DNA of 21,985 bases from Streptococcus mitis (GCA_001914195.1 MKYF01000005.1:1-21985); one strand, 5' to 3'; positions 14,175 through 21,584 are shown, numbered from the stretch's first letter. The notes: generated by a model from the letters alone, not told the origin. Program-made: numbers and translations.

Positions 14175-14858
14175 ATGTCCATTTTATCCATTAAAAATAT
14201 TTCAAAGTTTTACACTTTGGACGGTAAACATCAAGAGCAGGCTTTAAAGAATATAAATCTGCAAATCGCAAAAGGTAAAATTACAGCGATTTACGGTCCA
14301 TCAGGCTGTGGCAAAACCAGTTTACTAAATATCATCAGCGGTTTAGATAGACAATATGAAGGAGATTTAGAGTTTAAAGGGGAATCCCTCCGTGACTTAT
14401 CAGAGATTGAACTAACTCAATTTCGTAAAGATAAGATTGGATTTGTGTTTCAAAACTTTAACCTCATTCCACATCAGTCTGTCTTGGACAATGTCAAGCT
14501 ACCTCTCTATGTCAAAGATTTATCTGACAGGGAGATGACAATGATTGCAAAGGAGCAATTAAGTAACTTAGGCATGGAGCCTTTTGTGGCTAAAAATGTT
14601 AAACAACTTTCTGGTGGGCAAAAGCAACGTGTAGCAATAGCGCGTGCACTGGTAAATCAGCCTGATATGATTGTAGCAGATGAGCCAACGGGTTCGCTGG
14701 ATTCTCAATCCCAAGAAAAGGTATTGGAAGTGTTTAAAAATTTAGCCCAAACAGGGAAAACAGTATTGATCGTAACCCATAATCCAGAGGTTGCTGAATA
14801 TGCAGATGTGATTATCAAAATGAAGGATGGTGAAGTCGTTGAAGAAGTCAAAAAATAA
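14175..14858 (+). CDS. ABC transporter ATP-binding protein, MacB/LolD type
   Basis: The 227-residue nucleotide-binding subunit of a MacB-type transporter. Walker A is GPSGCGKTS (41-49), the Q-loop is in VFQNFNLIPH (91-100), the signature LSGGQKQR is at 145-152, Walker B MIVADEP at 165-171, and the switch His202 in THN. LIPHQSVLDNVKLPL after the Q-loop is characteristic of the LolD/MacB/FtsE group, which drives mechanotransmission or lipoprotein/peptide handling rather than ordinary import. ATG 14175 is chosen because AAGGGGGAAAG lies just upstream; the in-frame ATG at 14142 sits inside the leader's closing stem and lacks a ribosome binding site. It is transcribed with the permease from the ComR-type promoter. 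Confidence 0.95.
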   Translation: MSILSIKNISKFYTLDGKHQEQALKNINLQIAKGKITAIYGPSGCGKTSLLNIISGLDRQYEGDLEFKGESLRDLSEIELTQFRKDKIGFVFQNFNLIPHQSVLDNVKLPLYVKDLSDREMTMIAKEQLSNLGMEPFVAKNVKQLSGGQKQRVAIARALVNQPDMIVADEPTGSLDSQSQEKVLEVFKNLAQTGKTVLIVTHNPEVAEYADVIIKMKDGEVVEEVKK

Positions 14859-14868
14859 AGGATTATCA

Positions 14869-16128
14869 TTGAAAAATAAATTCAAACTTTCTTTAAATAA
14901 CTTTCTGGAAAGAAAGTGGCGTAACCTATTGATTGCGCTAGCAACCTCAATCGGTTTTGTAGGAGTCTTAATTTCTTTCGGCTTGGGAAATGCATTGATT
15001 TCGATGATTGATGAAAATACGAATGGAGGTCAAATTCCTTCTCAAGTTCAGATTGCTTTAAACACAAAAAATGTTGGACGAGGCTTTTTGAACCAAGACG
15101 ATAAGAACTATATCACGGATACAGTTGGGAAAGAAGCTATTAAATATTTGGAGAGTCCTTTTGGGATGACCATGTCAAATATTACTATAGATGGTCAAGA
15201 AATGGATCTGAGTCAAACGATGCCTTCTTATGCTCAAGTAGTGAGTCTCTATGAGGATACAAGTATCTCTGTTAGTAGTAATGAGGCGGACAAATTATTA
15301 GCCGGTTCCCTCTATACTGATGCAAATGAACAGGGTTTGACAATTCCAATCAGTTTACTAAAAAATTGGAATGAACAGACAGGAAAAAATCTAACAGCTA
15401 GTGATGTTATTGGCAAATCAGTCTCAGCCAGCATTGTAGAAAATACTGCTGAAGCTAGTAAGATTGCTCAATTTCAAACAAAGATTGTACGTGTAATCAA
15501 TGATGAAGATGACCTGGAGGACAGTAACAGTTTCATGTCGTCTCATCAAATGGAAACGATTTTGAAAGAAGCTGGATTTACAAAAGCTGTATCTTATTTT
15601 ATCTTGGAACTCAAAAATCCATCACAGACAAAAGCGGTAACAGAAGAATTACAAAAAAATAAGAAGTATACTGTTCTTTCTCAACAGAAGGTTCTTGATA
15701 TTGTGATTACCTTTATTCGTGTCATTCAGGGATTGTTGATTGTGCTTTCATCACAAGCTATTGTGGTAGCAGCGGTCATGATTGGTATCATTATTTACAT
15801 CAATATCATGCAACGTTCTAAGGAAATAGGTGTCATGAAGGCAGTTGGTTATCAAAATCGTGATGTCAAAGGAATTTTTATTTACGAGGCTATCTGGATT
15901 GTAGGTATCGCCTTGCTACTGGCCTTTTTGGTAGCACAAGGGGTGGGAAGTTTGGCGAATGCGGTTGTAAATCACTTTTATCCATCCATCACTAAGGTTT
16001 TTGAATTAAATTTGTTATCTGTTTTAGGAACTCTAGCTTTCGCTCTCTTGCTTGGTTATGTATCAGCTTACTTCCCGGCGCGTAAAATTAGTAAAATGGA
16101 TCCTGTAGAATCGCTACGATATGAATAG
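14869..16128 (+). CDS. ABC transporter permease, MacB/FtsX family
   Basis: A membrane subunit with MacB topology: a basic N-terminus, helix 1 at about residues 18-40, a large extracytoplasmic domain (about 45-275), then three helices at about 285-312, 338-358 and 382-402 that form the FtsX domain. The C-terminal PARKISKMDPVESLRYE is the family's typical ending. RSKEIGVMKAVGY after helix 2 is the conserved coupling loop. The start is uncertain. TTG 14869 (419 residues) has AAAGGA at 14857-14862, seven bases upstream; ATG 14827 would give 433 residues and overlap the ATPase by 32 bp but has no spaced ribosome binding site. Such pairs export peptides or antibiotics, or give antimicrobial-peptide resistance; the substrate here is unknown. 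No good terminator follows it. Confidence 0.93.
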   Translation: MKNKFKLSLNNFLERKWRNLLIALATSIGFVGVLISFGLGNALISMIDENTNGGQIPSQVQIALNTKNVGRGFLNQDDKNYITDTVGKEAIKYLESPFGMTMSNITIDGQEMDLSQTMPSYAQVVSLYEDTSISVSSNEADKLLAGSLYTDANEQGLTIPISLLKNWNEQTGKNLTASDVIGKSVSASIVENTAEASKIAQFQTKIVRVINDEDDLEDSNSFMSSHQMETILKEAGFTKAVSYFILELKNPSQTKAVTEELQKNKKYTVLSQQKVLDIVITFIRVIQGLLIVLSSQAIVVAAVMIGIIIYINIMQRSKEIGVMKAVGYQNRDVKGIFIYEAIWIVGIALLLAFLVAQGVGSLANAVVNHFYPSITKVFELNLLSVLGTLAFALLLGYVSAYFPARKISKMDPVESLRYE

Positions 16129-16189
16129 TAAGGGATTCCTTGATTTACAGTTTAAAAAAGAAACTAACATAGAAAAACAATGCCCGTAC

Positions 16190-16218
16190 TTGCAATTAAA
16201 CTTAAATAGTTATATAAT
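16190..16218 (+). promoter_or_regulatory. gapA promoter
   Basis: -35 TTGCAA (16190-16195), 17-bp spacer, -10 TATAAT (16213-16218). The leader would be about 80 bases. Confidence 0.85.
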
Positions 16219-16304
16219 AGGTTTGTTGAAAGGTGATTTGTAGTGATTCAAGTTACTCTTTTCACAATAAAAATTTCATGATTTTCATAAGGAGGAAATC
16301 ACTA

Positions 16305-17315
16305 ATGGTAGTTAAAGTTGGTATTAACGGTTTCGGACGTATCGGTCGTCTTGCTTTCCGTCGTATCCAAAACGTAGAAGGTGTTGAAGTTACTCGTATC
16401 AACGACCTTACAGATCCAGTTATGCTTGCACACTTGTTGAAATACGACACAACTCAAGGTCGTTTCGACGGTACTGTTGAAGTTAGAGAAGGTGGATTTG
16501 AAGTTAACGGTAAATTCATCAAAGTTTCTGCTGAACGTGATCCAGAACAAATCGACTGGGCTAACGACGGTGTAGAAATCGTTCTTGAAGCTACTGGTTT
16601 CTTTGCTAAGAAAGCAGCTGCTGAAAAACACTTGCACGCTGGTGGAGCTAAAAAAGTTGTTATCACTGCTCCTGGTGGAAACGACGTTAAAACAGTTGTA
16701 TTCAACACTAACCACGACGTTCTTGACGGTACTGAAACAGTTATCTCAGGTGCTTCATGTACTACAAACTGCTTGGCTCCTATGGCTAAAGCTCTTCAAG
16801 ATAACTTTGGTGTTGTTGAAGGATTGATGACTACTATCCACGCTTACACTGGTGACCAAATGATCCTTGACGGACCACACCGTGGTGGTGACCTTCGCCG
16901 TGCTCGCGCTGGTGCTGCAAACATCGTTCCTAACTCAACTGGTGCTGCAAAAGCTATCGGTCTTGTAATCCCAGAATTGAACGGTAAACTTGACGGATCT
17001 GCACAACGCGTTCCAACTCCAACTGGATCAGTTACTGAATTGGTAGCAGTTCTTGAAAAGAACGTTACTGTTGATGAAGTGAACGCAGCTATGAAAGCAG
17101 CTTCAAACGAATCATACGGTTACACAGAAGATCCAATCGTATCTTCAGATATCGTAGGTATGTCTTACGGTTCATTGTTTGACGCAACTCAAACTAAAGT
17201 TCTTGACGTTGACGGTAAACAATTGGTTAAAGTTGTATCATGGTACGACAACGAAATGTCATACACTGCACAACTTGTTCGTACTCTTGAATACTTCGCA
17301 AAAATCGCTAAATAA
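16305..17315 (+). CDS. gapA: Glyceraldehyde-3-phosphate dehydrogenase
   Basis: The NAD-dependent phosphorylating GAPDH of glycolysis; streptococcal GAPDH is also found at the cell surface, where it binds plasminogen. The 336 residues are the usual length. The NAD-binding Rossmann motif NGFGRIGR is at 8-15. ASCTTNC (150-156) holds the catalytic Cys152, and His179 in TIHAYTGDQ is its base partner. Codon use is strongly biased to preferred codons (cgt, aac, ggt, gtt), as expected for a very highly expressed gene. AAGGAGG at 16289-16295 sets ATG 16305; the open frame extends upstream to 16233 but has no signal there. It is monocistronic with its own promoter and terminator. Confidence 0.98.
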   Translation: MVVKVGINGFGRIGRLAFRRIQNVEGVEVTRINDLTDPVMLAHLLKYDTTQGRFDGTVEVREGGFEVNGKFIKVSAERDPEQIDWANDGVEIVLEATGFFAKKAAAEKHLHAGGAKKVVITAPGGNDVKTVVFNTNHDVLDGTETVISGASCTTNCLAPMAKALQDNFGVVEGLMTTIHAYTGDQMILDGPHRGGDLRRARAGAANIVPNSTGAAKAIGLVIPELNGKLDGSAQRVPTPTGSVTELVAVLEKNVTVDEVNAAMKAASNESYGYTEDPIVSSDIVGMSYGSLFDATQTKVLDVDGKQLVKVVSWYDNEMSYTAQLVRTLEYFAKIAK

Positions 17316-17328
17316 TTCTTGAGTCGAT

Positions 17329-17360
17329 AAAAAGCAAGGCCTCTTGGTCTTGCTTTTCTT
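17329..17360 (+). terminator. Terminator after gapA
   Basis: AAAAGCAAGGCC, loop TCTT, GGTCTTGCTTTT, followed by cttat. The 12-pair stem includes one G-U. Confidence 0.9.
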
Positions 17361-17365
17361 ATATG

Positions 17366-17399
17366 GAAAAATGGATGACACAATCATCCATTCTTTTTT
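17366..17399. terminator. Bidirectional terminator between gapA and the pseudouridine synthase gene
   Basis: AATGGATGA (17370-17378), loop cacaa, TCATCCATT (17384-17392): a perfect 9-bp stem with a T-run on the + side and an A-run before it, so it works both ways. The minus-strand gene's TGA stop lies inside the stem. Confidence 0.8.
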
Positions 17400-18259
17400 A
17401 ATTCTGTTTCAAAAGTATTCGAGAGGGCAGTGAAGTTTAATTTTTCTAATGTAAGTGGATGGGTAAAGGAAAGTCGGAAGGCGTGGAGCATAAGGCGACT
17501 TGTATTTGATTTGCTATTATAGAGGGGGTCACCTAGGATCGGGAAATTATGATGCGAAAGGTGCACACGGATTTGATGGGTTCGCCCTGTCTTTAGTTTG
17601 CAACGAACTAATGAAGTCTTGTTTGAGAATTGCTTTAATCTGCTTACATGCGTTTCAGCATATTGCCCATTTTTTGCATCAACTATTCTTTTTCTACGAT
17701 CATGGCGATCACGTCCTATTTTGTCTTTGAAGACAAGTTCTTTTCTGTTGATCTTTCCATCAACTAGAGCCCAATATTCCCTAGAAATCTCTTTTTTCTC
17801 CAGTAAGCGATTGAGAATAGGCAGGATAAAAGGATTTTTGGCAAAGAGAATCAAGCCACTGGTTTCCATGTCCAGACGATGAACGACATAGCAGGTTTGG
17901 CCAACATAGGCACTGACATGGTTAAGAAGGGCGATTTCGTTTGGCTGATTACCATGCGTTTTCATCCCCTCAGGTTTGTTGATGATAATGAGATGTTGAT
18001 CTTGATAAACTTCCTGAACGAAGTTTGCGTCGCCCCAAGGAATTCCTTTTTCGGGATAATCTTCTTCGTCAAAAGTTAACTGGCAAACATCTCCAGGATT
18101 TACGATTTCGTTCCAATGAACTTCTCGCTGATTAATCGAAATGTGTTTCTTGATTCTCAAAAAATGCCGGATTTGTCTAGGGATGAGGAGTTGCTCCTCA
18201 AGTAATTGCTTTACCGTCATTTGAGGTAGAGAGTCTGGTAATGTAAATGTGAATTGCAT
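17384..18259 (-). CDS. RluA-family 23S rRNA pseudouridine synthase
   Basis: Isomerises uridine to pseudouridine in RNA; RluD-type members modify the 23S rRNA helix 69 region, and other RluA members modify tRNA. The 291 residues start with an S4-like RNA-binding region (about 14-75, RQIRHFLRIKKHI). The catalytic domain follows, with VVHRLDMETSGL at 125-136, where Asp130 is the universal catalytic aspartate, and the late motifs LKTGRTHQIRVHL and GDPLY. The exact target base cannot be read from sequence, and streptococci carry several paralogues. It is convergent with gapA and divergent from pbp2A. The ATG has no Shine-Dalgarno and lies six bases after an extended -10, so the mRNA may be leaderless. 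Confidence 0.92.
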   Translation of the reverse strand: MQFTFTLPDSLPQMTVKQLLEEQLLIPRQIRHFLRIKKHISINQREVHWNEIVNPGDVCQLTFDEEDYPEKGIPWGDANFVQEVYQDQHLIIINKPEGMKTHGNQPNEIALLNHVSAYVGQTCYVVHRLDMETSGLILFAKNPFILPILNRLLEKKEISREYWALVDGKINRKELVFKDKIGRDRHDRRKRIVDAKNGQYAETHVSRLKQFSNKTSLVRCKLKTGRTHQIRVHLSHHNFPILGDPLYNSKSNTSRLMLHAFRLSFTHPLTLEKLNFTALSNTFETELKKNG

Positions 18260-18265
18260 ACAGAT

Positions 18266-18274
18266 ATTGTAACA
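18266..18274 (-). promoter_or_regulatory. Extended -10 of the pseudouridine synthase gene
   Basis: On the minus strand TGT-TACAAT, preceded by a T7 tract, ends six bases before the ATG (18259). The -35 region at about 18289-18294 is poor (TATCCA) and sits in a small inverted repeat, CTATTT-N7-AAATAG (18284-18302). Confidence 0.6.
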
Positions 18275-18310
18275 AAAAAAGCCCTATTTGGATAGGAAAT
18301 AGCTAAATTC

Positions 18311-18339
18311 TTGTCTTCCTATGATGAAGATGATAAAAT
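18311..18339 (+). promoter_or_regulatory. pbp2A promoter, directly against the start codon
   Basis: -35 TTGTCT (18311-18316), 17-bp spacer, -10 TAAAAT (18334-18339) with extended TGa. The ATG (18346) is six bases later, so transcription should start on or beside it. Confidence 0.65.
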
Positions 18340-18345
18340 AAACGC

Positions 18346-20541
18346 ATGAAATTAGATAAATTATTTGAGAAATTTCTTTCTCTTTTTAAAAAAGAAACAA
18401 GTGAACTAGAGGATTCTGGGTCTACTAGCTTGCGTCGTTCTCGCAGCGATCGAAAAAAATTAGCCCAAGTGGGTCCGATTCGGAAATTCTGGCGTCGCTA
18501 TCATCTAACGAAAATGGTTGTTATACTAGGTTTGAGTGCAGGCTTGTTAGTTGGAACCTATTTGTTTGCTGTAGCCAAGTCAACCAATGTCAATGATTTG
18601 CAAAATGCCTTGAAAACTCGAACTCTCATTTTTGACCGTGAAGAAAAGGAGGCTGGTGCCTTGTCTGGTCAAAAAGGAACTTATGTTGAATTGACTGATA
18701 TCAGTAAAAATTTGCAGAATGCCGTTATTGCGACAGAAGACCGTTCTTTTTATAAAAATGATGGGATTAACTATGGTCGTTTCTTCTTGGCGATTGTAAC
18801 TGCTGGTCGTTCAGGTGGTGGTTCTACTATTACCCAACAGCTGGCTAAAAATGCCTATCTGTCGCAGGATCAAACTGTTGAGAGAAAAGCGAAAGAATTT
18901 TTCCTTGCTTTAGAATTAACAAAAAAATATAGTAAGGATCAAATTCTAACCATGTACCTTAACAACGCTTATTTTGGAAATGGTGTGTGGGGTGTAGAAG
19001 ATGCCAGTAAGAAATACTTTGGAGTTTCTGCATCAGAAGTGAGTCTGGATCAAGCTGCGACTCTGGCAGGCATGCTCAAAGGACCGGAACTGTATAATCC
19101 TTTGAATTCTGTAGAAGATTCGACTAATCGTCGTGATACTGTCTTGCAAAATATGCTTGCAGCGGGTTACATTGATAAAAACCAAGAAACCGAAGCTGCA
19201 GAAGTTGATATGACTTCGCAATTGCACGATAAGTATGAAGGAAAAATCTCAGATTACCGCTATCCTTCTTACTTTGATGCGGTGGTTAATGAAGCTGTGT
19301 CTAAGTATAATTTAACAGAGGAAGAAATCGTAAATAATGGCTACCGCATTTACACAGAGCTGGACCAAAATTACCAAGCAAATATGCAGGTTGTTTATGA
19401 AAACACATCGCTATTTCCGAGGGCAGAGGATGGAACATTTGCTCAATCAGGAAGTGTAGCTCTCGAACCGAAAACAGGTGGAGTTCGTGGAGTTGTCGGT
19501 CAAGTTGCTGATAATGATAAAACTGGATTCCGGAATTTCAACTATGCAACTCAATCAAAACGTAGTCCTGGTTCTGCAATTAAGCCTTTAGTTGTTTATA
19601 CGCCAGCAGTTGAAGCAGGCTGGGCTTTGAATAAGCTCTTGGATAACCATACCATGCAGTACGACAGCTATAAGCTTGATAACTATGCAGGAATCAAAAC
19701 GAGTCGAGAAGTTCCTATGTATCAAGCCTTGGCAGAGTCGCTTAATCTGCCTGCTGTTGCCACTGTTAATGATTTGGGCGTTGATAAGGCTTTTGAGGCG
19801 GGCGAAAAATTCGGACTCAACATGGAAAAAGTTGATCGTGTTCTTGGTGTCGCGTTGGGAAGCGGTGTTGAAACCAATCCTCTGCAAATGGCTCAAGCAT
19901 ATGCTGCCTTTGCAAATGAAGGTTTAATGCCTGAAGCTCATTTTATTAGTAGAATTGAAAATGCTAGTGGTCAGGTTATTGCGAGCCATAAAAATTCACA
20001 AAAACGGGTGATTGATAAGTCTGTAGCTGATAAGATGACCAGTATGATGTTGGGGACATTCACCAACGGTACCGGTATTAGTTCATCGCCTGCAGACTAT
20101 GTCATGGCAGGGAAAACTGGAACAACTGAAGCAGTTTTCAATCCGGATTACACAAGTGACCAGTGGGTAATTGGTTATACTCCGGATGTAGTGATTAGCC
20201 ACTGGCTTGGCTTTCCGACCACTGATGAAAATCACTATCTAGCAGGTTCGACTTCAAACGGTGCAGCACATGTCTTTAGAAACATTGCAAATACCATTTT
20301 ACCTTATACGCCAGGAAGCACTTTTACGGTTGAAAATGCTTATAAGCAAAATGGAATTGGACCAGCCAATACAAAAAGACAAGTACAAACCAATGATAAT
20401 AGCCAGACAGATGATAATTTGTCTGATATTCGAGGACGTGCGCAAAGTCTAGTAGATGAGGCTAGCCGGGCTATCTCAGATGCGAAGATTAAGGAAAAGG
20501 CTCAAACAATATGGGATTCGGTAGTCAATCTATTTCGCTAA
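18346..20541 (+). CDS. pbp2A: Class A penicillin-binding protein 2A
   Basis: A bifunctional peptidoglycan synthase, 731 residues, the usual length. A basic cytoplasmic tail is followed by one membrane helix (about 56-77). The glycosyltransferase domain has EDRSFYKNDG (catalytic Glu131) and GGSTITQQLAKN (158-169). The transpeptidase domain has SAIK with the acylated Ser410, SLN (465-467) and KTG (590-592). The C-terminus is Gln/Asn/Asp-rich. In pneumococcus I recall the motif as S410-T-I-K, with T411A linked to reduced beta-lactam affinity; here position 411 is Ala. Pneumococcal PBP2A needs the activator MacP, which is not in this window. No Shine-Dalgarno precedes the ATG. The gene is divergent from the pseudouridine synthase gene. 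Confidence 0.97.
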   Translation: MKLDKLFEKFLSLFKKETSELEDSGSTSLRRSRSDRKKLAQVGPIRKFWRRYHLTKMVVILGLSAGLLVGTYLFAVAKSTNVNDLQNALKTRTLIFDREEKEAGALSGQKGTYVELTDISKNLQNAVIATEDRSFYKNDGINYGRFFLAIVTAGRSGGGSTITQQLAKNAYLSQDQTVERKAKEFFLALELTKKYSKDQILTMYLNNAYFGNGVWGVEDASKKYFGVSASEVSLDQAATLAGMLKGPELYNPLNSVEDSTNRRDTVLQNMLAAGYIDKNQETEAAEVDMTSQLHDKYEGKISDYRYPSYFDAVVNEAVSKYNLTEEEIVNNGYRIYTELDQNYQANMQVVYENTSLFPRAEDGTFAQSGSVALEPKTGGVRGVVGQVADNDKTGFRNFNYATQSKRSPGSAIKPLVVYTPAVEAGWALNKLLDNHTMQYDSYKLDNYAGIKTSREVPMYQALAESLNLPAVATVNDLGVDKAFEAGEKFGLNMEKVDRVLGVALGSGVETNPLQMAQAYAAFANEGLMPEAHFISRIENASGQVIASHKNSQKRVIDKSVADKMTSMMLGTFTNGTGISSSPADYVMAGKTGTTEAVFNPDYTSDQWVIGYTPDVVISHWLGFPTTDENHYLAGSTSNGAAHVFRNIANTILPYTPGSTFTVENAYKQNGIGPANTKRQVQTNDNSQTDDNLSDIRGRAQSLVDEASRAISDAKIKEKAQTIWDSVVNLFR

Positions 20542-20546
20542 GATGC

Positions 20547-20575
20547 TTGTCAAAGCCTAGCTTTCTTGTTATAAT
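20547..20575 (+). promoter_or_regulatory. Promoter of rpmG-secE-nusG
   Basis: -35 TTGTCA (20547-20552), 17-bp spacer, -10 TATAAT (20570-20575) with extended TGt. A near-consensus strong promoter starting six bases after the pbp2A stop. Confidence 0.88.
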
Positions 20576-20593
20576 AGATAAGATGGAGGCGTT

Positions 20594-20746
20594 ATGGCAC
20601 TAAAAAAAGCAAGCCTAGCTTGTGCGGTTTGTGGTTCGAGAAACTATTCAATTAAAATCAGCGGAAACCCCAAGCCTACACGACTAGAAGTAAATAAATT
20701 TTGTAAGCATTGTGGCAAGTACACTACACACAGAGAAACGAGATAG
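20594..20746 (+). CDS. rpmG: 50S ribosomal protein L33
   Basis: A 50-residue ribosomal protein beginning MALKKASLACAVC. It is the zinc-binding form, with C10-x2-C13 and C37-x2-C40. Bacteria often carry more than one L33 gene, with zinc-free forms induced on zinc limitation, so another copy is likely elsewhere. GGAGG at 20585-20589 precedes ATG 20594. It is the first gene of an operon with secE (9 bp later) and nusG, a common Firmicute arrangement. Confidence 0.96.
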   Translation: MALKKASLACAVCGSRNYSIKISGNPKPTRLEVNKFCKHCGKYTTHRETR

Positions 20747-20755
20747 GAGAGAGCG

Positions 20756-20932
20756 ATGCGTTTTATTGGAGATATTTTTAGACTTCTTAAAGACACAACA
20801 TGGCCAACTCGCAAGGAAAGCTGGAGAGATTTTCGTTCTATCATGGAATACACAGCTTTCTTTGTAGTAATTATTTACATTTTTGACCAGTTGATTGTTT
20901 CAGGTTTGATTCGATTTATTAACATTTTTTAG
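20756..20932 (+). CDS. secE: Preprotein translocase subunit SecE
   Basis: The small essential SecE subunit of the SecYEG channel: 58 residues, MRFIGDIFRLLKDTTWPTRK and so on. It has the amphipathic surface helix, the conserved WP turn (Trp16-Pro17) and a single membrane helix (about 33-52, TAFFVVIIYIFDQLIVSG). This is the short one-helix form of Gram-positive bacteria. AGGAGAGAG lies just before ATG 20756. Confidence 0.95.
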   Translation: MRFIGDIFRLLKDTTWPTRKESWRDFRSIMEYTAFFVVIIYIFDQLIVSGLIRFINIF

Positions 20933-20986
20933 AAGAGTAGTGGAGTTAATTACACTAGAAATCTTCTATTTATGAAAGGAAATATC

Positions 20987-21523
20987 ATGGATAGTTTTGA
21001 TAAAGGGTGGTTTGTTTTACAAACTTATTCTGGTTATGAAAATAAGGTAAAAGAAAATCTATTACAACGTGCACAAACCTACAATATGTTGGATAATATT
21101 CTACGCGTTGAAATTCCAACACAAACAGTGCAAGTTGAAAAAAATGGAAAGAGAAAAGAAGTAGAAGAAAATCGCTTTCCAGGTTATGTTCTTGTAGAAA
21201 TGGTCATGACAGATGAAGCTTGGTTTGTTGTTCGAAACACACCAAATGTTACAGGATTCGTCGGATCTCACGGAAATAGATCAAAACCAACTCCATTATT
21301 GGAACAAGAAATTCGTGATATCTTGGTTTCTATGGGACAAACTGTACAAGAGTTTGATATCGATGTTGAAGTTGGTCAAACTGTACGTATTATTGATGGA
21401 GCTTTTGCAGATTATACCGGTAAGATTACGGAGATTGATAACAATAAAGTGAAGATGATTATCTCTATGTTTGGTAATGACACAGTTGCAGAAGTAAACC
21501 TAAACCAAATCGCAGAATTATAA
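20987..21523 (+). CDS. nusG: Transcription termination/antitermination factor NusG
   Basis: NusG binds RNA polymerase, promotes pausing or processivity and links it to Rho or the ribosome. The 178 residues have an NGN domain (about 1-110, starting MDSFDKGWFVLQTYSGYE) and a KOW domain near the C-terminus (VGQTVRIIDGAFADYTGKI). I chose ATG 20987 because AAAGGA (20975-20980) is six bases upstream; the in-frame ATG at 20972 would put that site inside the coding sequence. It is the last gene of the operon, closed by a terminator. Confidence 0.97.
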   Translation: MDSFDKGWFVLQTYSGYENKVKENLLQRAQTYNMLDNILRVEIPTQTVQVEKNGKRKEVEENRFPGYVLVEMVMTDEAWFVVRNTPNVTGFVGSHGNRSKPTPLLEQEIRDILVSMGQTVQEFDIDVEVGQTVRIIDGAFADYTGKITEIDNNKVKMIISMFGNDTVAEVNLNQIAEL

Positions 21524-21526
21524 CCC

Positions 21527-21552
21527 AAAGAGAGGCAAGACCTCTCTTTTTT
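21527..21552 (+). terminator. Terminator after nusG
   Basis: AAAGAGAGG, loop caaga, CCTCTCTTT, then more Ts: a perfect stem of nine pairs. It abuts the comX regulatory region. Confidence 0.92.
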
Positions 21553-21554
21553 GT

Positions 21555-21584
21555 GCAGTTGAGGAGCTAAGGGGAACAGAATGG
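21555..21584 (+). promoter_or_regulatory. Candidate ComE-binding direct repeat of comX
   Basis: GCAGTTGAG (21555-21563) matches the strong half of the ComE box (aCAgTTgaG). At the expected 12-bp gap a weaker second element, ACAGAATGG, begins at 21576. A possible -10, TAGACT (21616-21621) with upstream TG, lies about 31 bp on. Spacing and second half are approximate. Confidence 0.5.

Noticed and set aside
15018..15025. TACGAATG, close to the ComX promoter box TACGAATA
   Set aside because: It lies inside the permease coding sequence, has one mismatch and no downstream gene start.
16302..16715. 137-codon antisense frame in gapA
   Set aside because: It arises from the biased codon use of gapA (low-complexity Ser/Phe/Val) and lacks initiation signals.
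18266..18302. A second ComR-type promoter before the pseudouridine synthase gene, because it shares T6-GTTACAAT with the ABC promoter
   Set aside because: There is no GACA/TGTC palindrome upstream; only an unrelated CTATTT-N7-AAATAG repeat is present, so the similarity is probably coincidental.
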